NCBI GenBank assembly: GCA_021029095.1
Contig: JAJOHG010000062.1
Coordinates: forward strand, 62,001 to 126,000
Reading direction: 5' to 3'
DNA length: 64,000 bases
Origin: Phellopilus nigrolimitatus
Lineage: Eukaryota; Basidiomycota; Agaricomycetes; Hymenochaetales; Hymenochaetaceae
Notes under the pieces: model-generated
What the model was told of the DNA's origin: nothing
Databases searched by the model: none
The model's input: only the letters and a program-made list of their open reading frames with translations
Part shown: positions 11,025-21,795 of the stretch, one piece after another
Numbering within the stretch: position 1 is the first letter of the stretch
Layout of the letters: each line of letters starts with the position of its first letter
Program-made: the position numbers and the translations under genes

Positions 11025-13270
11025 CCGATAGCCAGATCCAGAAAGAGGCTTCTGACTTGACCACCTGAGCCACACATGCGGCCAGATAGCGATACCTACT
11101 TCTTTGCGATACCTCCTTCGAGTCTTTCTATGACATATGACCATCGACGACATATCTTCTCTCAGAATCTACGAAACCATGATGCCTGATAATCATTCGA
11201 CTTTCTTGTGTACATGATTATTCGCTTTCTGGCCTTTTACTTCTATCGCATATACACCGACCAACTTTGTTTCTTCGTAGCATCGCTTTCACCTTCATTT
11301 GTATTTCCTATCCCTTCAATGCTCTTACTACTCTTATTCTCCCCTCCTTTCTCCTCATCTCTTTTTGTTGTTCAATCCTGCAAAGGCTTCCTTGTGACCG
11401 CCTAATTGTTTCCATAGCCACATTTCCTGCGAGACCCGCGTTACCTCCTCCAGTCACTTCTCTTTAGGTATTCCTACCTTCGTCGTTCTATACCACTCCC
11501 ATTATGTTTTCCTCTTGTGAAAGCCTCGTAGGCCTTTACCCCCTTGCATGGTACTGCCTTCCAAATCCTGGCTGCATACATAATGTTCTTTCATCCCAAC
11601 TCGTGCTTTTTCAGTCATCCGCCCACTTATTGTTTCTTCCTGACACCATGTTACTTCAGTGTGTTCGAATATGACTGTGACTCAGAGCAGCGCGCTTTAC
11701 GTGCTTTGAACTCGTGAAGTCCGCGCTTTGAGGGACACCGCGGGTATGTGTCGGAGCGAGGCTTAGCGAGCCAATCAACGAACCAATCAAAACTGCGATA
11801 GCCGCGTCAGTGCCAGTCGCAACATACCAATCAAGCTACCACAATGGCACGACCTCAAAGCCGCTCTGCTGCTTTTCGGATATGCTCTAAGACTTGACAT
11901 GCGATTGAAGCCGTCATCCGTCGAGATTTGCCAGAATTAGGAAATCGGACACCTCGAGACTTCATTGCAGGCGTGGCAGCCCTGCTTGATTCTGTCATTT
12001 CACCCGTTCTCTGAAACTCAAAACTGCTTTGTTCGATTGTCCTCTTTACAAAAAAAATGTAGAAAATTTTCCGGCCGCTGTCATCCCAATCATCTTCGCC
12101 CACGAGCCCATTGCAAATCGTTCCAAGCTGTACGTCGCGCAGTTGCGCCTTCTTTAATTGACTTTTTCCTTCCAGCGGTTCGACACAAGCTTAGGAACAG
12201 TAGATGGGTTGTTTTGGGAGACATAGTCTGACAAAGTAGTCAAATGGTGCCTGGAAGCAGATGATAGGGCTGGAAGACTGAAAGATCGTACGTCTGTCTT
12301 CGCAATGCTTTCTAATGATTGCTTTCCATATCCCTCCTTCGCATCCTTCTTCCTCTTTTCGGTCCCTTTTCTTCCGTTGTTCCTGTATCTCCGCGAGCAG
12401 CCATAACTAGCATAGGTAGCATGCCAATATTTCAAATGTATTTTTACCACTAAAAAATATTCGGTGCGATTAGCTGAAAGACCATAGGTTGGCTCTTTCC
12501 TGCCCCTATTGCACGATTCCAATTCTCCAAAAGCCTTGAGAACGTATATTCTATCTCTATCTGCTTGTGAAAGCTGTCGCTAACAAAATAACACAGGAAT
12601 TATATATGATTATCGAAGTTGTGACGGCTCGAAAATGCTTGAAGAGAGTATGTGCGGAAATTGGCAAGGTGAGATCTTGCATTTGGCTGGAAGCACTGCT
12701 GCAAGTTCAGAATGTTTAAGAGCAGTAACTTTCCTTCAGTGCCAGAAAGACAAAGTCGATGCGTAAGATCAATGAGGTCAGTTTTTCAGTAAGTTCTGCA
12801 GAAGGTTTCTATTTCCTCGCATTTTCAGTTGTATAACCCCTATTGATAAAGTAGACGCAGAAGAAATCAAAGAAATGATGCTCGAGAAAGCCCTTCATCC
12901 AATTCGGCCATCTCAAAAACCCCTTCGCCGAATCGACTGGGTCTATTAAAGACAGATTTTGGGAAAACATAAGCACGGACTCAGTGGCTGAACTTTCAAG
13001 ATACGCCGGCATGCACGTTTCTGATCTTCCTTTTGCCGAAAACCGGGAGGCTCACATTGCTTAATTCAGATTTTGAACGTGCTTACGTTCTCAAGCGTAC
13101 ATGTAACTCGTTGTGAGTTGACCCTTCTGCTTTCTACGACTGCATCCTCTCATATTCAGACTTCACCTTTTCCCACTTGCATACTTTTGTAGATCGCCTT
13201 CTACTGCCATATCCCTATAACTCCGACCATCACCTCGTCACTCTGCTTTCTGCCTTTTGCTGTCGTCCAG
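11025..13270. other. Intergenic region, no gene supported
   Basis: The first 650 bases after the stop at 11024 are rich in T and C and look like 3' untranslated and spacer sequence. A minus-strand frame at 12103-11855 and another at 12522-12154 are open, but they lack splice context, recognisable motifs or convincing composition. The stretch 13080-13270 is pyrimidine-rich and directly precedes the start codon at 13271, so it probably carries that gene's promoter and leader. Confidence 0.4.
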
Positions 13271-14672
13271 ATGTGGCCCACATTTTTCTCGCACCAACTT
13301 TCTTCTCCAAGCACAGACGGACGCACATTCCGCTCTTTGTCTCCATCTAAATCGCCAAGGAGCTCGAGCATGCACGACCGCGCCGCGAGGGTCGGAAAGG
13401 TCAAATCGACTGAGCGTAATGTCCATGTATGTACATTTCAATGCATCCCCATTTCACAGCCCTTTCTCATCCGAGTCTGCGCTACTGTACGCGTGGTATA
13501 CTATTCTGACCATCTGCTCTCGAATCTAGAAAATCATCCTCGCAGAGCGTACCGGGCGCACCATGCGACATGTTGATGGGGTTCTTACTTCGATTCCGAA
13601 TACCAAAGACGTCAGCAAGATGCCTCCCAAATACAATAGCGGGCGAATGAGATTGCATGGAGAGCCTGTCGATGAGACGGACGGAAATTTGGCCGGGCGT
13701 TTGGTACGACCTTCGCTTTCTCGATATTATGTAATAATTTTGATTCAAGCCACAATAACAGTGTGCGGAGAAACTAAACCCACATCATATATCGGCATTC
13801 GATGAAGACTTGATTAATGATTCATACGTTTTGAGGATGCGACCATCATCTGGCATACCTATGTTGCACGAATTTCTCGGGGAAGGCAAAAACGGAGTCC
13901 TCGGTACGTCTTTTTTAATCTTACTTTAATTTATATCTAATATATATTCACAGAGACTGCGCTCTCTGATGCAGACAGGAGTTGCGTTCGTCCTCCTCTT
14001 CGCCGCCGTAAGGCAATTCGGGACATACGAGCTATACACAAGAATGAGAAAGTTGCACGCGGCCTTGCTCATCTTGCGCGTCAGAGAGCTATTCTTAAGG
14101 AGAAAATTCTCGAGAACAAGAGGAGTTATGGATTTCGCACCTACGAGCACAAAATGGCCGTTCAATACGACGATGAGGACGAGGACGATGAGGAGCGCGA
14201 GTTGAGGACATTCGACACCTGTGTGTCGTCCGAAAGGCCTCGGAGTGAGCCGCGCCTTAAGTTTCCTTTATCCCAAGTTCCTCCTTCCTACCTGGAGCGT
14301 CTTCCTCCGGACGCGCACAATTTTCTTCCCTCCGTGGTTGCGGAGAGTTCTACGGCTGACAGGGGTCGTCCTTACCTGCACCAGAGCGAGATACGAGAAT
14401 TTCAAGTCGAAAAGCCGTGGAGCGCACCTGGACGTTCGCCCCTCTCCATGGAAGTTTTTTGTTCCCAAGACACGTCCTTCTCGGAGTCCTCAGAGTCCTC
14501 AGTCTTCGCCTCGGATGATAACCCCCACCTATCATCTTCATCCGCTTCTACATCCACCTTCTCTGATGCTGACAGCGAGTTGTCGCTGACTGAGACGGAT
14601 GATGATGACGACGAACTCCTCTCTGCAGGTTGGGCCAATGATTTCTATTTTGATGTTACAGCGGACAACTAG
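13271..14672 (+). CDS. Four-exon gene, basic helix plus acidic tail, function unknown
   Basis: Exons 13271-13426, 13530-13703, 13762-13903 and 13954-14672 join with matching phases (0, 0, 1) and consensus ends (GTATGT, GTACGA, GTACGT donors; CTAG, ACAG, CACAG acceptors), giving 396 residues. The N-terminus is Ser-rich and basic. The middle reads CAEKLNPHHISAFDEDLIND, then a strongly basic helical stretch (RPPLRRRKAIRDIRAIHKNEK, then QRAILKEKILENKRS), then TYEHKMAVQYDDEDEDDEE. The tail is Ser/Asp/Glu-rich (SESSESSVFASDDN, TETDDDDDELL). No conserved domain recognised. The split of basic helix and acidic tail could suit a nuclear or chromatin-linked protein, but that is a guess from composition. 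A second Met within exon 1 (before HDRAARVGKV) is an alternative start. The gene lies just left of the repeat array. Confidence 0.75.
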
Positions 14673-14899
14673 AGATATCTTTTCGTCTAAGGCTTCCAAT
14701 ACGATAGGTTCGCTGTCCGTTCTGAAGCCTAGCTCGGTAATATATTTGTCTTAAAGTTCCGAATCGAAACCTCTGAAAACAATTCTAAAATCTCAACCTA
14801 TCCGCGGAATTTTGCTCACTTTTCTTTTCGAGTTTCCCCGCATTCCTTAGTTACAACTCCCCATCATACTTACGACACTCTAACCTACCGTAGTCTGTT

Positions 14900-15240
14900 G
14901 CTGACCACGTACTTCTGTTAATAACTACAAAAGCGGACATCTACATCCGTATCCGAACAAATTCCCGAACGAATTATCTAGGCAATGTACTACATTGGTC
15001 TTCATATCGAATAGTCGTCGGACACGCTCACGTGATCCCGCCACAGAACACCATTATGATATTCTCTTCGTCTTCATCAATAACAAGAACCATCTCGTTT
15101 ACTCATCTGACCCAGTCTCATATACACCTATGAGCATAGAGATTTCATATGTTGTCTCTTTTCTCCCTATATCAATTCTGTGATACGGCTCACATCGAGC
15201 CACAGTTCGTACAGAGATATAGTTTCAGCTTTCCTCCTTT
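14900..15240 (+). repeat. Truncated module remnant: upstream region of gene Z without the gene
   Basis: This stretch matches the upstream region of gene Z in copies A (21,450-21,790), B (32,890-33,190) and C (44,560-44,870). It carries the same E-box CACGTG (15029-15034) followed by GATCCCGCCACA, the CATTATGATATTCTC block, the CCCTATATCAATTCT block and the CGAGCCACAGTTCG-AGAGATA block. The match stops at the pyrimidine tract (CCTCCTTTT) where Z would begin. It then passes directly into the 3' flank of a ZnF gene. So a further module once stood here and lost everything from Z up to the next ZnF. Confidence 0.75.
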
Positions 15241-15742
15241 TAAGAGCGGACCAACTAGGGTCGCGTCGCATTCATGAAGAATGCGACGAGTTGTCAGAGG
15301 TATATAAAAATTATCGAGCATTTGACACGGAATCATCAACCAGACATTGTAACAGATGCGACTATTGTTAGTTATAAATCTTCGGAGGGTTAGTATGGAT
15401 ACAGACAACATAACTGCGGAACAAAAACAGAATCATAATTGAATTCCAGTAAAACGATGAAGTTACACAAATCACGAAAGCAAAAAATCGAGGAAGCAAA
15501 GAGGGGGGAGGGGGAGATGATAAATGGATAAGGGAATAGAAAGACACGAGGATATTCGTTATTCAAAGGACGCAGAAAACATAAGTCAGGAAATAAAACA
15601 AGGCTTCAAACCGACGAAACACGCCAATGTCACATACACACCGGACGCGAAGGCGGAGAAAACAGCTGTACAAATCGTGGAAACAAATGGAAAGGAATCC
15701 GGTGATGGTGAAGATGAGATACGAGACGGGTCCGGGCTTCCC

Positions 15743-16483
15743 CTATTTCTTCTTGCCCTTTCCTCTCTTGCGCTCTTTAGTTGGCACCACAGAGCCTGGG
15801 TAATCTTTTATGCAATGCCGCTGCATCGCGTCAAAGCGACTGTATGTCAAGTCATAGTGTATGCATTTGACCCTTCCGCTCGCCCCACCTTCAAGCCCGA
15901 GCGGACATCTGACTTTGTGCATGTCGCTGACATACTGCAGCCTAACGTGCAGTCCCCGCTGCGCCATTAGTCTTCGATGGCCCCGCTTCACTCGCACGAG
16001 CATTTCCTCGGATTCCCTTACTCGAGCCCTCAATGAAGGCAGGCATGTTATGTGTCTGGGCATCGTTCCCGGACGTTGGGAAGCCTGGGAAGGCAGGGAA
16101 GGTGAAGGAGGTGGGACGGCAGTCCTGATGCGATGAGGTAGGAGGGTATCCTGAAAGCGTCCTCGGATACACCGTATGGGTTCGCTGCAGCCTGACGAAC
16201 TGCCTTCGCCGTCTTTTTTATTTTTCGATGGCCTTGCTTTGCTCGCCCGAGCGGCCTTCGTTTTTTTATCCTGGACGGCCCCGCCTTGCCGCTGATCAAG
16301 CCTTGGATGAACTCGGGAATGCTATGAGAATTGTTTTTCGGACGGTGGGAAAGGGAGGGCGAAGGGGGTGAGACGGTGGTCCTGGTGCGATGGGTTGGGA
16401 GCCCTTGTTTCGGTCATCCTAAAAGCGTCTTCTGGAGCACCGTACGGACTCGCTGCAGTCAGACGAACGGCTTTCGCTGTAGA
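15743..16483 (-). pseudogene. Partial 3' duplicate of the ZnF gene with a damaged last finger
   Basis: The stretch 15,530-16,483 repeats the 3' flank and last part of the ZnF gene and abuts the complete copy, whose 3' flank restarts at about 16,484 (AGAAAGTCGCGAAAATATTC). The frame ending at 15743 keeps the basic tail (KERKRGKGKKK) and the helix DLTYSRFDAMQRH. Its second finger, though, reads CIHYD where intact copies have CVYCD, and ends KDY where they have KDH, so one Cys and one His ligand are lost. The first finger is scrambled by frame changes. There is no start codon or upstream exon. Clearly a dead fragment made by local tandem duplication. Confidence 0.75.
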
Positions 16484-16684
16484 AAGTCGCGAAAATATTC
16501 GGTATTCAAAGATGCAGAAAACATAAATCAGGAAATAAAATAGGGTTCAAAACCGACGAAACACGCCAAGGTCACATACACACCGGACGTGAAGGCGGAG
16601 AAAACAGCTGTACAAATCGTGGAAACAAATGGAAAGGAATCCGGTGATGGTGAAGATGAGATACGAGACGGGTCCGGGCTTCCC

Positions 16685-18255
16685 CTATTTCTTCTTGCCC
16701 TTTCCTCTCTTGCGCTCTTTAGTTGGCACCACAGAGCCTGTGTGATCTTTTATGCAATGCCGTCGCATCGCGTCAAAGCGACTGTATGTCAAGTCGCAAT
16801 GTATGCATTTGACCCTTCCGCTCTCCCCACCGTCAGGCCCGAAGGGACATCCGGCTCTGTGCCTACGAAGCTCATTGATGTTCTTACATGAAGCGCTGCA
16901 CCCGGGGTAATCGCAGTAGAGTCGCGGAGCTTCCGGAGCTGCAGCCTGAGGAGCGGCTTTCGTTGTGTTCTTGGCCTTTGACGGCCTTGCCTTGCTCACG
17001 CGAGTGGTCTTCGTCGTCCTTTCCGTCCTCGACGGTCCCGCCCCGCTCGCGCGATCATTTGTTGGTGCTCCTCCACTCGAGCCCTCAATGAACTCAGGCA
17101 ATACATTCGCCTGGGCATCGTTCCCGGACGCCGGGAAATCCGGGACGGCAGGGAGGACGAAGGGGGTGAGGCAGTGGTCCTGGTGCGATGCGATAGGAAC
17201 CCTTGGCTCGGGTAGCCTGAAAGCGTCTTCAGATACACCGTACGGGTTCGCTGCAGTCAGACGAACGGCCTTCGTTGCGTTCTTCGCCTTGCTCTTGCGA
17301 GCGGCCTTCGTCGCTTTTGCGTTCTCGACGGTCCCGCCTTGCTCGAACGAGGAGCGTTCGCTGCTGGAGCTCCGCTGCTCGAGCCTTGAACGAACTCCGG
17401 CATACCAATGGTCTGTGCGTCCAACCCGGATGCTGCGAAAGTTGGAGCGGTAGGCGCGGAAGGAGCGTATGCCTCGCACTGTCGCGGCGGATACGGAGGG
17501 CCTGGTTCGCACATCTCAAATGCCTCGCTCGAAGAAGCTGGACGAACACTAGTCGCTGTTCTTCTAGTTCGCGTTCGCGTCGTCGCCTGCCTCGCACGTG
17601 TCGCTTCTGCTGTCGGCATGCCGTTGCCTTGATCTGGCCGCGAAGGATTCCCGTCTCCCCACGGAAATGGAGCGAATAATTCGGTCGGAGGAGGCGCATC
17701 ATAGCTAGGATGGCTTGTCGGAGGATTGCATGGTGGACTTTCCGAAGGCGGTGTCGGGTAGGCCCTCTGTGCGGGCAGCATTGCCGGGAGCATGTCGGGG
17801 CCGGGAGACAAGTCGTGTTGACCATCATCACGATGACCATATTGATACGCTTCAATATCTATGGTGCATGCATTAGACAAGTCAACCAAGTGGCTCTACA
17901 AAGGACATACGGTTGGAACCTAGTTCTGAAACCCCACCTGCTTCGACCACCTCATAATTTCCGACCGAGACGGTAGTGGCGGGGTTGAGGGTCGATACAA
18001 AGGGCCGTGTTCTCTTCCGTCTCGTGGAAGGGCGTGTCTGCCGGAATACGATTTTCGTGCGGAGGATTGTCGTTCTGACCGACAGCAACTCCAGCCTAAC
18101 AAAGCGCATTATCAGCATCCAAGTCAATGTCAAAGAGCATCGTGCAAAAAATGTACAAGAGCTTGAGCCAATGGAATAGAGACAAACGTGCAGTCGGAGG
18201 AGGCCACTGGGACCAGCGGCACATCAGGCTTTCCTGGTAGCTGTGAAGAAGGCAT
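16685..18255 (-). pseudogene. ZnF gene, copy A, frame broken
   Basis: Same three-exon layout as copies B-D: start at 18255, then exon 2, then the long exon ending at 16685. Two lesions stand out. In exon 2, near 17987, 13 bases present in copy C are missing between CIDP and LNPA, which shifts the frame. In exon 3, near 17313, one base is missing in the codons that read SRTQKSTK elsewhere, so the upstream frame runs into RRRPLARARRR and stops. The C-terminal frame is still open and carries the first finger of the SASCKNINELRRH type and an intact second finger (CIHCDLTYSRFDAMRRH). That finger type is shared only with copy D. Likely unable to make a full protein. Confidence 0.75.
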
Positions 18256-18552
18256 GTTTGTGAGAGGAGAAGATGAGGGGAGAAGGATGGTTGTGAGGGG
18301 AAGGTGTGGGTGGACGGATGAAAGCGCGAACGAATGTAGATGTTGATTGAGCCACTCAAGTTTCATGTGTGACGTCCCGTGACTGAAACGCGAACGAACC
18401 CCCTGAGAACCAGGTCTTCAATAACAACCATCGACATTTCTAGCTCCGAACCCGGCCAGTAAGACGCCCAGGTCACAGAGATAGGTATCTATATGTCGAC
18501 GAGCTTTCTTATCAAGTTGAGAAGCGTTTAAACAAGCTCAGTCGCCGAGCCA
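18256..18552. promoter_or_regulatory. Shared upstream region of ZnF and X, copy A
   Basis: Spacer between the divergent ZnF and X genes. The CRE-like heptamer TGACGTC lies at 18370-18376 inside the block TGTGTGACGTCCCGTGACT, which is kept in all four modules. In this copy the X start codon region is lost (ACAATTGCTCC instead of ACAATGGCTCA), so the arrangement drives at most ZnF. Confidence 0.45.
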
Positions 18553-19393
18553 CAATTGCTCCTTAGAAGCGCCGCGGAAGATGGTTCAAACAAGCAACGC
18601 TGCAAAACTGCGGGTTCAATCCAAGGAAATTCCCTTTGTATTGCTGGTTGACGGGCCGTTTCAACCAGTCAAGTTGCTTGAGCCGGAAAATAGACGACTC
18701 CCTGCACGCGACTTCGGTGAGCATTCTCTTATGCCGTCTAGCCAAATGTTCTGCACTCACTCAATCTGCAGACGCCAGGCGACATCGCAGAGACGGTGAT
18801 TCAAGTCTTTTAGAGTTGAGTTATCAAACATTGGCCATGCGGAAGGCCTCAAGCATCGAACATATTGTGTATGTCTGTCGTTCTACTGTTATTCAGAAGC
18901 CTAACTCCATCTACAGGATACATACCGTAGCAATCAGCTCGACGAAGTAGTTCAGAAAGTCTCAAACTACTTACCGACGTCTAGTCTATCGTTGGTCTAT
19001 CATCTATGTACGTATCTCCTGGGGTTTCTCTAGTGATACCTAAGCTCATCCTTTGTAGCGTCATCATACTAGATGGTGAGATGGCCGATGAAGGCGAGGA
19101 CACTCTAAACGCTGCGGTCAGTTCGCATTCGAGATACTTTCTCTACGATCCTAACGGCGAATGGTCTGTGTAGCAGAGTTGCGAACTCGATTACTCTCTC
19201 GACGTTGAAGATTCGCACCTTTACTCCGCCAGTCAAAGGTAAGTACTCGAGCCCGTCTTGGCTTCTGCGATGGCTCTTTATCGTAAATTTGCACCTTCAG
19301 CTTCCTAGACGGTTCAACCTACCATATTCCGTGATTGATGGTCCCGAATTATCCAATAGACCGCAACGGCAGGTCACTAATTTGTGCTTCTAA
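18553..19393 (+). pseudogene. Gene X remnant, copy A
   Basis: This copy lacks about 230-320 bases found in B-D, including the ATG and the first exon (RTTIQHILSGNMRKAYLCF). What remains is the middle (IPFVLLVDGPFQPVKLLEPE), the block LAMRKASSIEHI, the exon NQLDEVVQKVSNYLPTSSLS and the last exon PRRFNLPYSVIDGPELSN, ending in an early TAA at 19391-19393. With no start it is probably dead. Confidence 0.6.
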
Positions 19394-19394
19394 A

Positions 19395-19865
19395 CTACTC
19401 TGCATTGATAAGAAATAAGGCCGAGACCAAAGGATATACACACAAACTGATCGTTAGCGCCGTCCAGCACCCTTCTGCAAAGTCCACAATAGCATCAGGA
19501 GACCATGCTTGAAGTACATTCGGCGAGCCTTGCTTGCTTGATTTCTTCCCGAAGCCTGCTGAGCTCGACAATGATGGCAAACGAGCGCAGATTCAAGATA
19601 TACCGAGCACAGGATATACGACGAAGCAAGCTAGTTCCAAGATATCTTTTTTAAGGAAAATTTGCAGCTGATTGCGCTGCGGCCAGCTCATCATCCGTGT
19701 CACGTCCGCGTGTCGTGACGCCGCATAACCCCGATAATTCCCTCCCGTCGACGACGATCTGAGCACGATGGCGAACGTGTTCACCTGCGCGGGTCTCCGT
19801 GTCTTTTTGGAATCTGGTTCGAGAATCGTGTCCGCTGGAACTTTCACAATGTTAAACTTGGTCAC
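19395..19865 (-). CDS. Conserved minus-strand frame Y, copy A, unknown, uncertain
   Basis: Minus-strand frames that recur at the same place in every module, tail to tail with X. In this copy 19865-19593 is open over 90 codons and reads VPADTILEPDSKKTRRPAQV, then AIVLRSSSTGGN, then RMMSWPQRNQLQIFLKKDILELA. A second frame, 19580-19395, contains VLQAWSPDAIVDFAEGCWTALT. An intron or a frame break must lie between them. The opposite strand is also partly open, so this may be a shadow of a plus-strand gene. No family recognised. Confidence 0.35.
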
Positions 19866-20339
19866 GCTACAAGTACACCGCGTCCACTCTAGTCCATCCC
19901 GAGTCCCTTTTGTCGTGCGGCATGTTTCGATGAAAAGAAATGTGAAAACATTAGCTGGTGTAAGAAAAGATTCGATTGCTCGATCTATGGCGAAGTTGTT
20001 TGCTTCCCTGGTCTAGCTTTCCACACCATCGCCTCGAGCTGAAGCGGTACTCAAAGCATCTTCTAAGGTCCGGATGACCATAGCCATCATTCTCGACGGA
20101 TTTTCTGCTACTTCTGCGTACTCTTATGTATGTGCAACCACTCCCGTGCTTTCACGCTCAACGCCGATCAACTTCTTATCGTGAGATTTGCAGCCAACGT
20201 TTTCTCTCGCCTTCTCGTCGGTCCACTAGGGCAAAATCTTAGAACATTGAGCATGGGGAACTACTGTTTTCTTCATGCAGTGTTCGTGTTTCTGTGAAGC
20301 GAGAGATGGTCACGTAATCTCATTCCTTTCGTCTACTCC

Positions 20340-20722
20340 TCGACCTGCTTGTTTGCCGAGTTTTTTTCGCTACATGGCCAGTTGCGAGTATCAGTCGAGC
20401 TCTTGATACCCAGCTCTGGTTAGACAAGATATGTTACTCTATTTGAATCTGCTTGGCTAGAATTCTCATATCTCACTGATTATGCAGACGTACGGCATGG
20501 TTGTGACGGCATCAGCGGGGTACTGCGAGATTGTTTTGCGCAAGAGCAGAACTCGGATTCTACCCTGATTCGTTCATTCGACACCAAAGTCCGTTCTACT
20601 CTTCCGTTTCTACTATTTCCTATTTGTCCCAGCTTCATATGGCTCATCGGAACTTGACGAAGAGGATAAATGCGACGAAGGCCTTTGGTGCCGCCTTCGC
20701 AAGTTCAGCACAAGTGAAGTAA
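20340..20722 (+). CDS. Conserved plus-strand frame V, copy A, 3' part
   Basis: The block ASISRALDTQLWLDK is followed, after an intron ending TTATGCAG near 20487, by a last exon that in copies A and C ends identically in sense (HMAxRNLxKRI..., AAFASS..VK, TAA at 20720-20722). In this copy the donor after LDK reads ATATGT rather than GTATGT, so splicing may be lost. The upstream part is not resolved. Unknown function. Confidence 0.3.
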
Positions 20723-20936
20723 TCAAACATTACACGAATATCGACGACCGCGACAGAGGTACTTCAACGCCAGTTCCGCATTCATTAAACTCTGCTGCGC
20801 TCTCCGAAAAGAGCCCATATCTGTGGACATCTGTGAATGGCACTCGAACTTCGAATGATTAGCTTTGCTGTGGCGGTGTCGAACTTCTAAAGCGTATTTG
20901 CTCAGATGGCTTCAGTGAGGAGCTCGCCGATGCGGT

Positions 20937-21131
20937 ATGAGGGCAATTTCAATTATGACGCGAGCACACGATCATTTTGAGAGCAGCCTTCACGCCCTTC
21001 GTCGACGAGAGGCGCTCTTCTGCCGCATATCACGACCGGCCAAGATTTGCAACTGTACGGCCAGGTCGAAGCTCGCCAGTGGGAAGTCGAAAACGGAAGT
21101 TCGAAAGAGGAGCAAGGTGGCGGACGAGTGA
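20937..21131 (+). CDS. Conserved small frame S, copy A
   Basis: Short plus-strand frame with ISIMTRAHDHFESSLHALRR, found in all four modules with the same spacing to Z. In this copy its middle is shifted relative to B and D (FCRISRPAKICNC in place of VSSATVFHQPRFAT). It could be an exon of a longer gene. No function assigned. Confidence 0.3.
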   Translation: MRAISIMTRAHDHFESSLHALRRREALFCRISRPAKICNCTARSKLASGKSKTEVRKRSKVADE

Positions 21132-21449
21132 ATCTTCTAACGCTCAATGATGATCTGGCTGGCTGTACCGATAATCTGGAATCAAACAGCGTTTGTCCCT
21201 GCCGACCACTGGTGGTGGCTTTCTCAAATATTCTGCCACATATATCGTATGGCGGCATGCGGATAATACAAGTCTGCGACACCCTGCATCACTTTCCCCA
21301 CTCCCATACTTTCCTTCTCATCTAAAATCCAAACGACCTACTCGATAATCTCAAATCTACGCCGTACAGCACTTGTGTCTGATCGCAACGAAGTCATCGC
21401 ATAACGTGTTCCTCCGTTCTGCCTTCGGCCTACATGCTACCATTGTCTG

Positions 21450-21795
21450 TTTATTGTAAGGATGCCATCCCTGTATCTCTGTTATTAGCAACTATAGATG
21501 TCTTATTCAAGCGTTCCTAAGCAAACTATTTAGGCGGTGGTACAATGGTCGTCGAACACACTCACGTGATCCGCCACAATCTTATACAAGTTCAACGCCA
21601 TTGGGACATTCTCCTCACCTTCATCAATGACAAGGACTATCTTTCTTTCTTGTTAAACTCACTCTCATAAGCATCTGTGACTACAGAGGACTCACATTCT
21701 GTCTTCTTGCTCCCTATATCAATTCTACGATACGACTCACATAGAGCCACAATCCGCACAGAGATACAGTTTCAATTTTGCTCCTTCAAGACATT
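21450..21795 (+). promoter_or_regulatory. Upstream region of gene Z, copy A, with E-box
   Basis: About 330 bases before Z, strongly conserved in five places in the window (remnant at 14.9 kb and copies A-D). The E-box CACGTG at 21563-21568 is kept in all five, about 230 bases before the start codon. It is followed by conserved CCCTATATCAATTCT and AGAGATACAGTTTCA blocks and a pyrimidine tract. A CACGTG core fits a bHLH-type factor by general knowledge; the actual regulator is unknown. Confidence 0.5.

Noticed and set aside
11855..12103. Minus-strand frame as a small gene
   Set aside because: Only about 80 codons, no motif, no splice context, no conserved relative in the window.
18096..18366. 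Minus-strand frame extending upstream of the ZnF start as an N-terminal extension
   Set aside because: The inner ATG (18255; equivalent ATGs in the other copies) begins an exon of exactly 35 codons in all four copies, and the upstream part (CCATCCACTCACACC-type sequence) is pyrimidine-rich leader.
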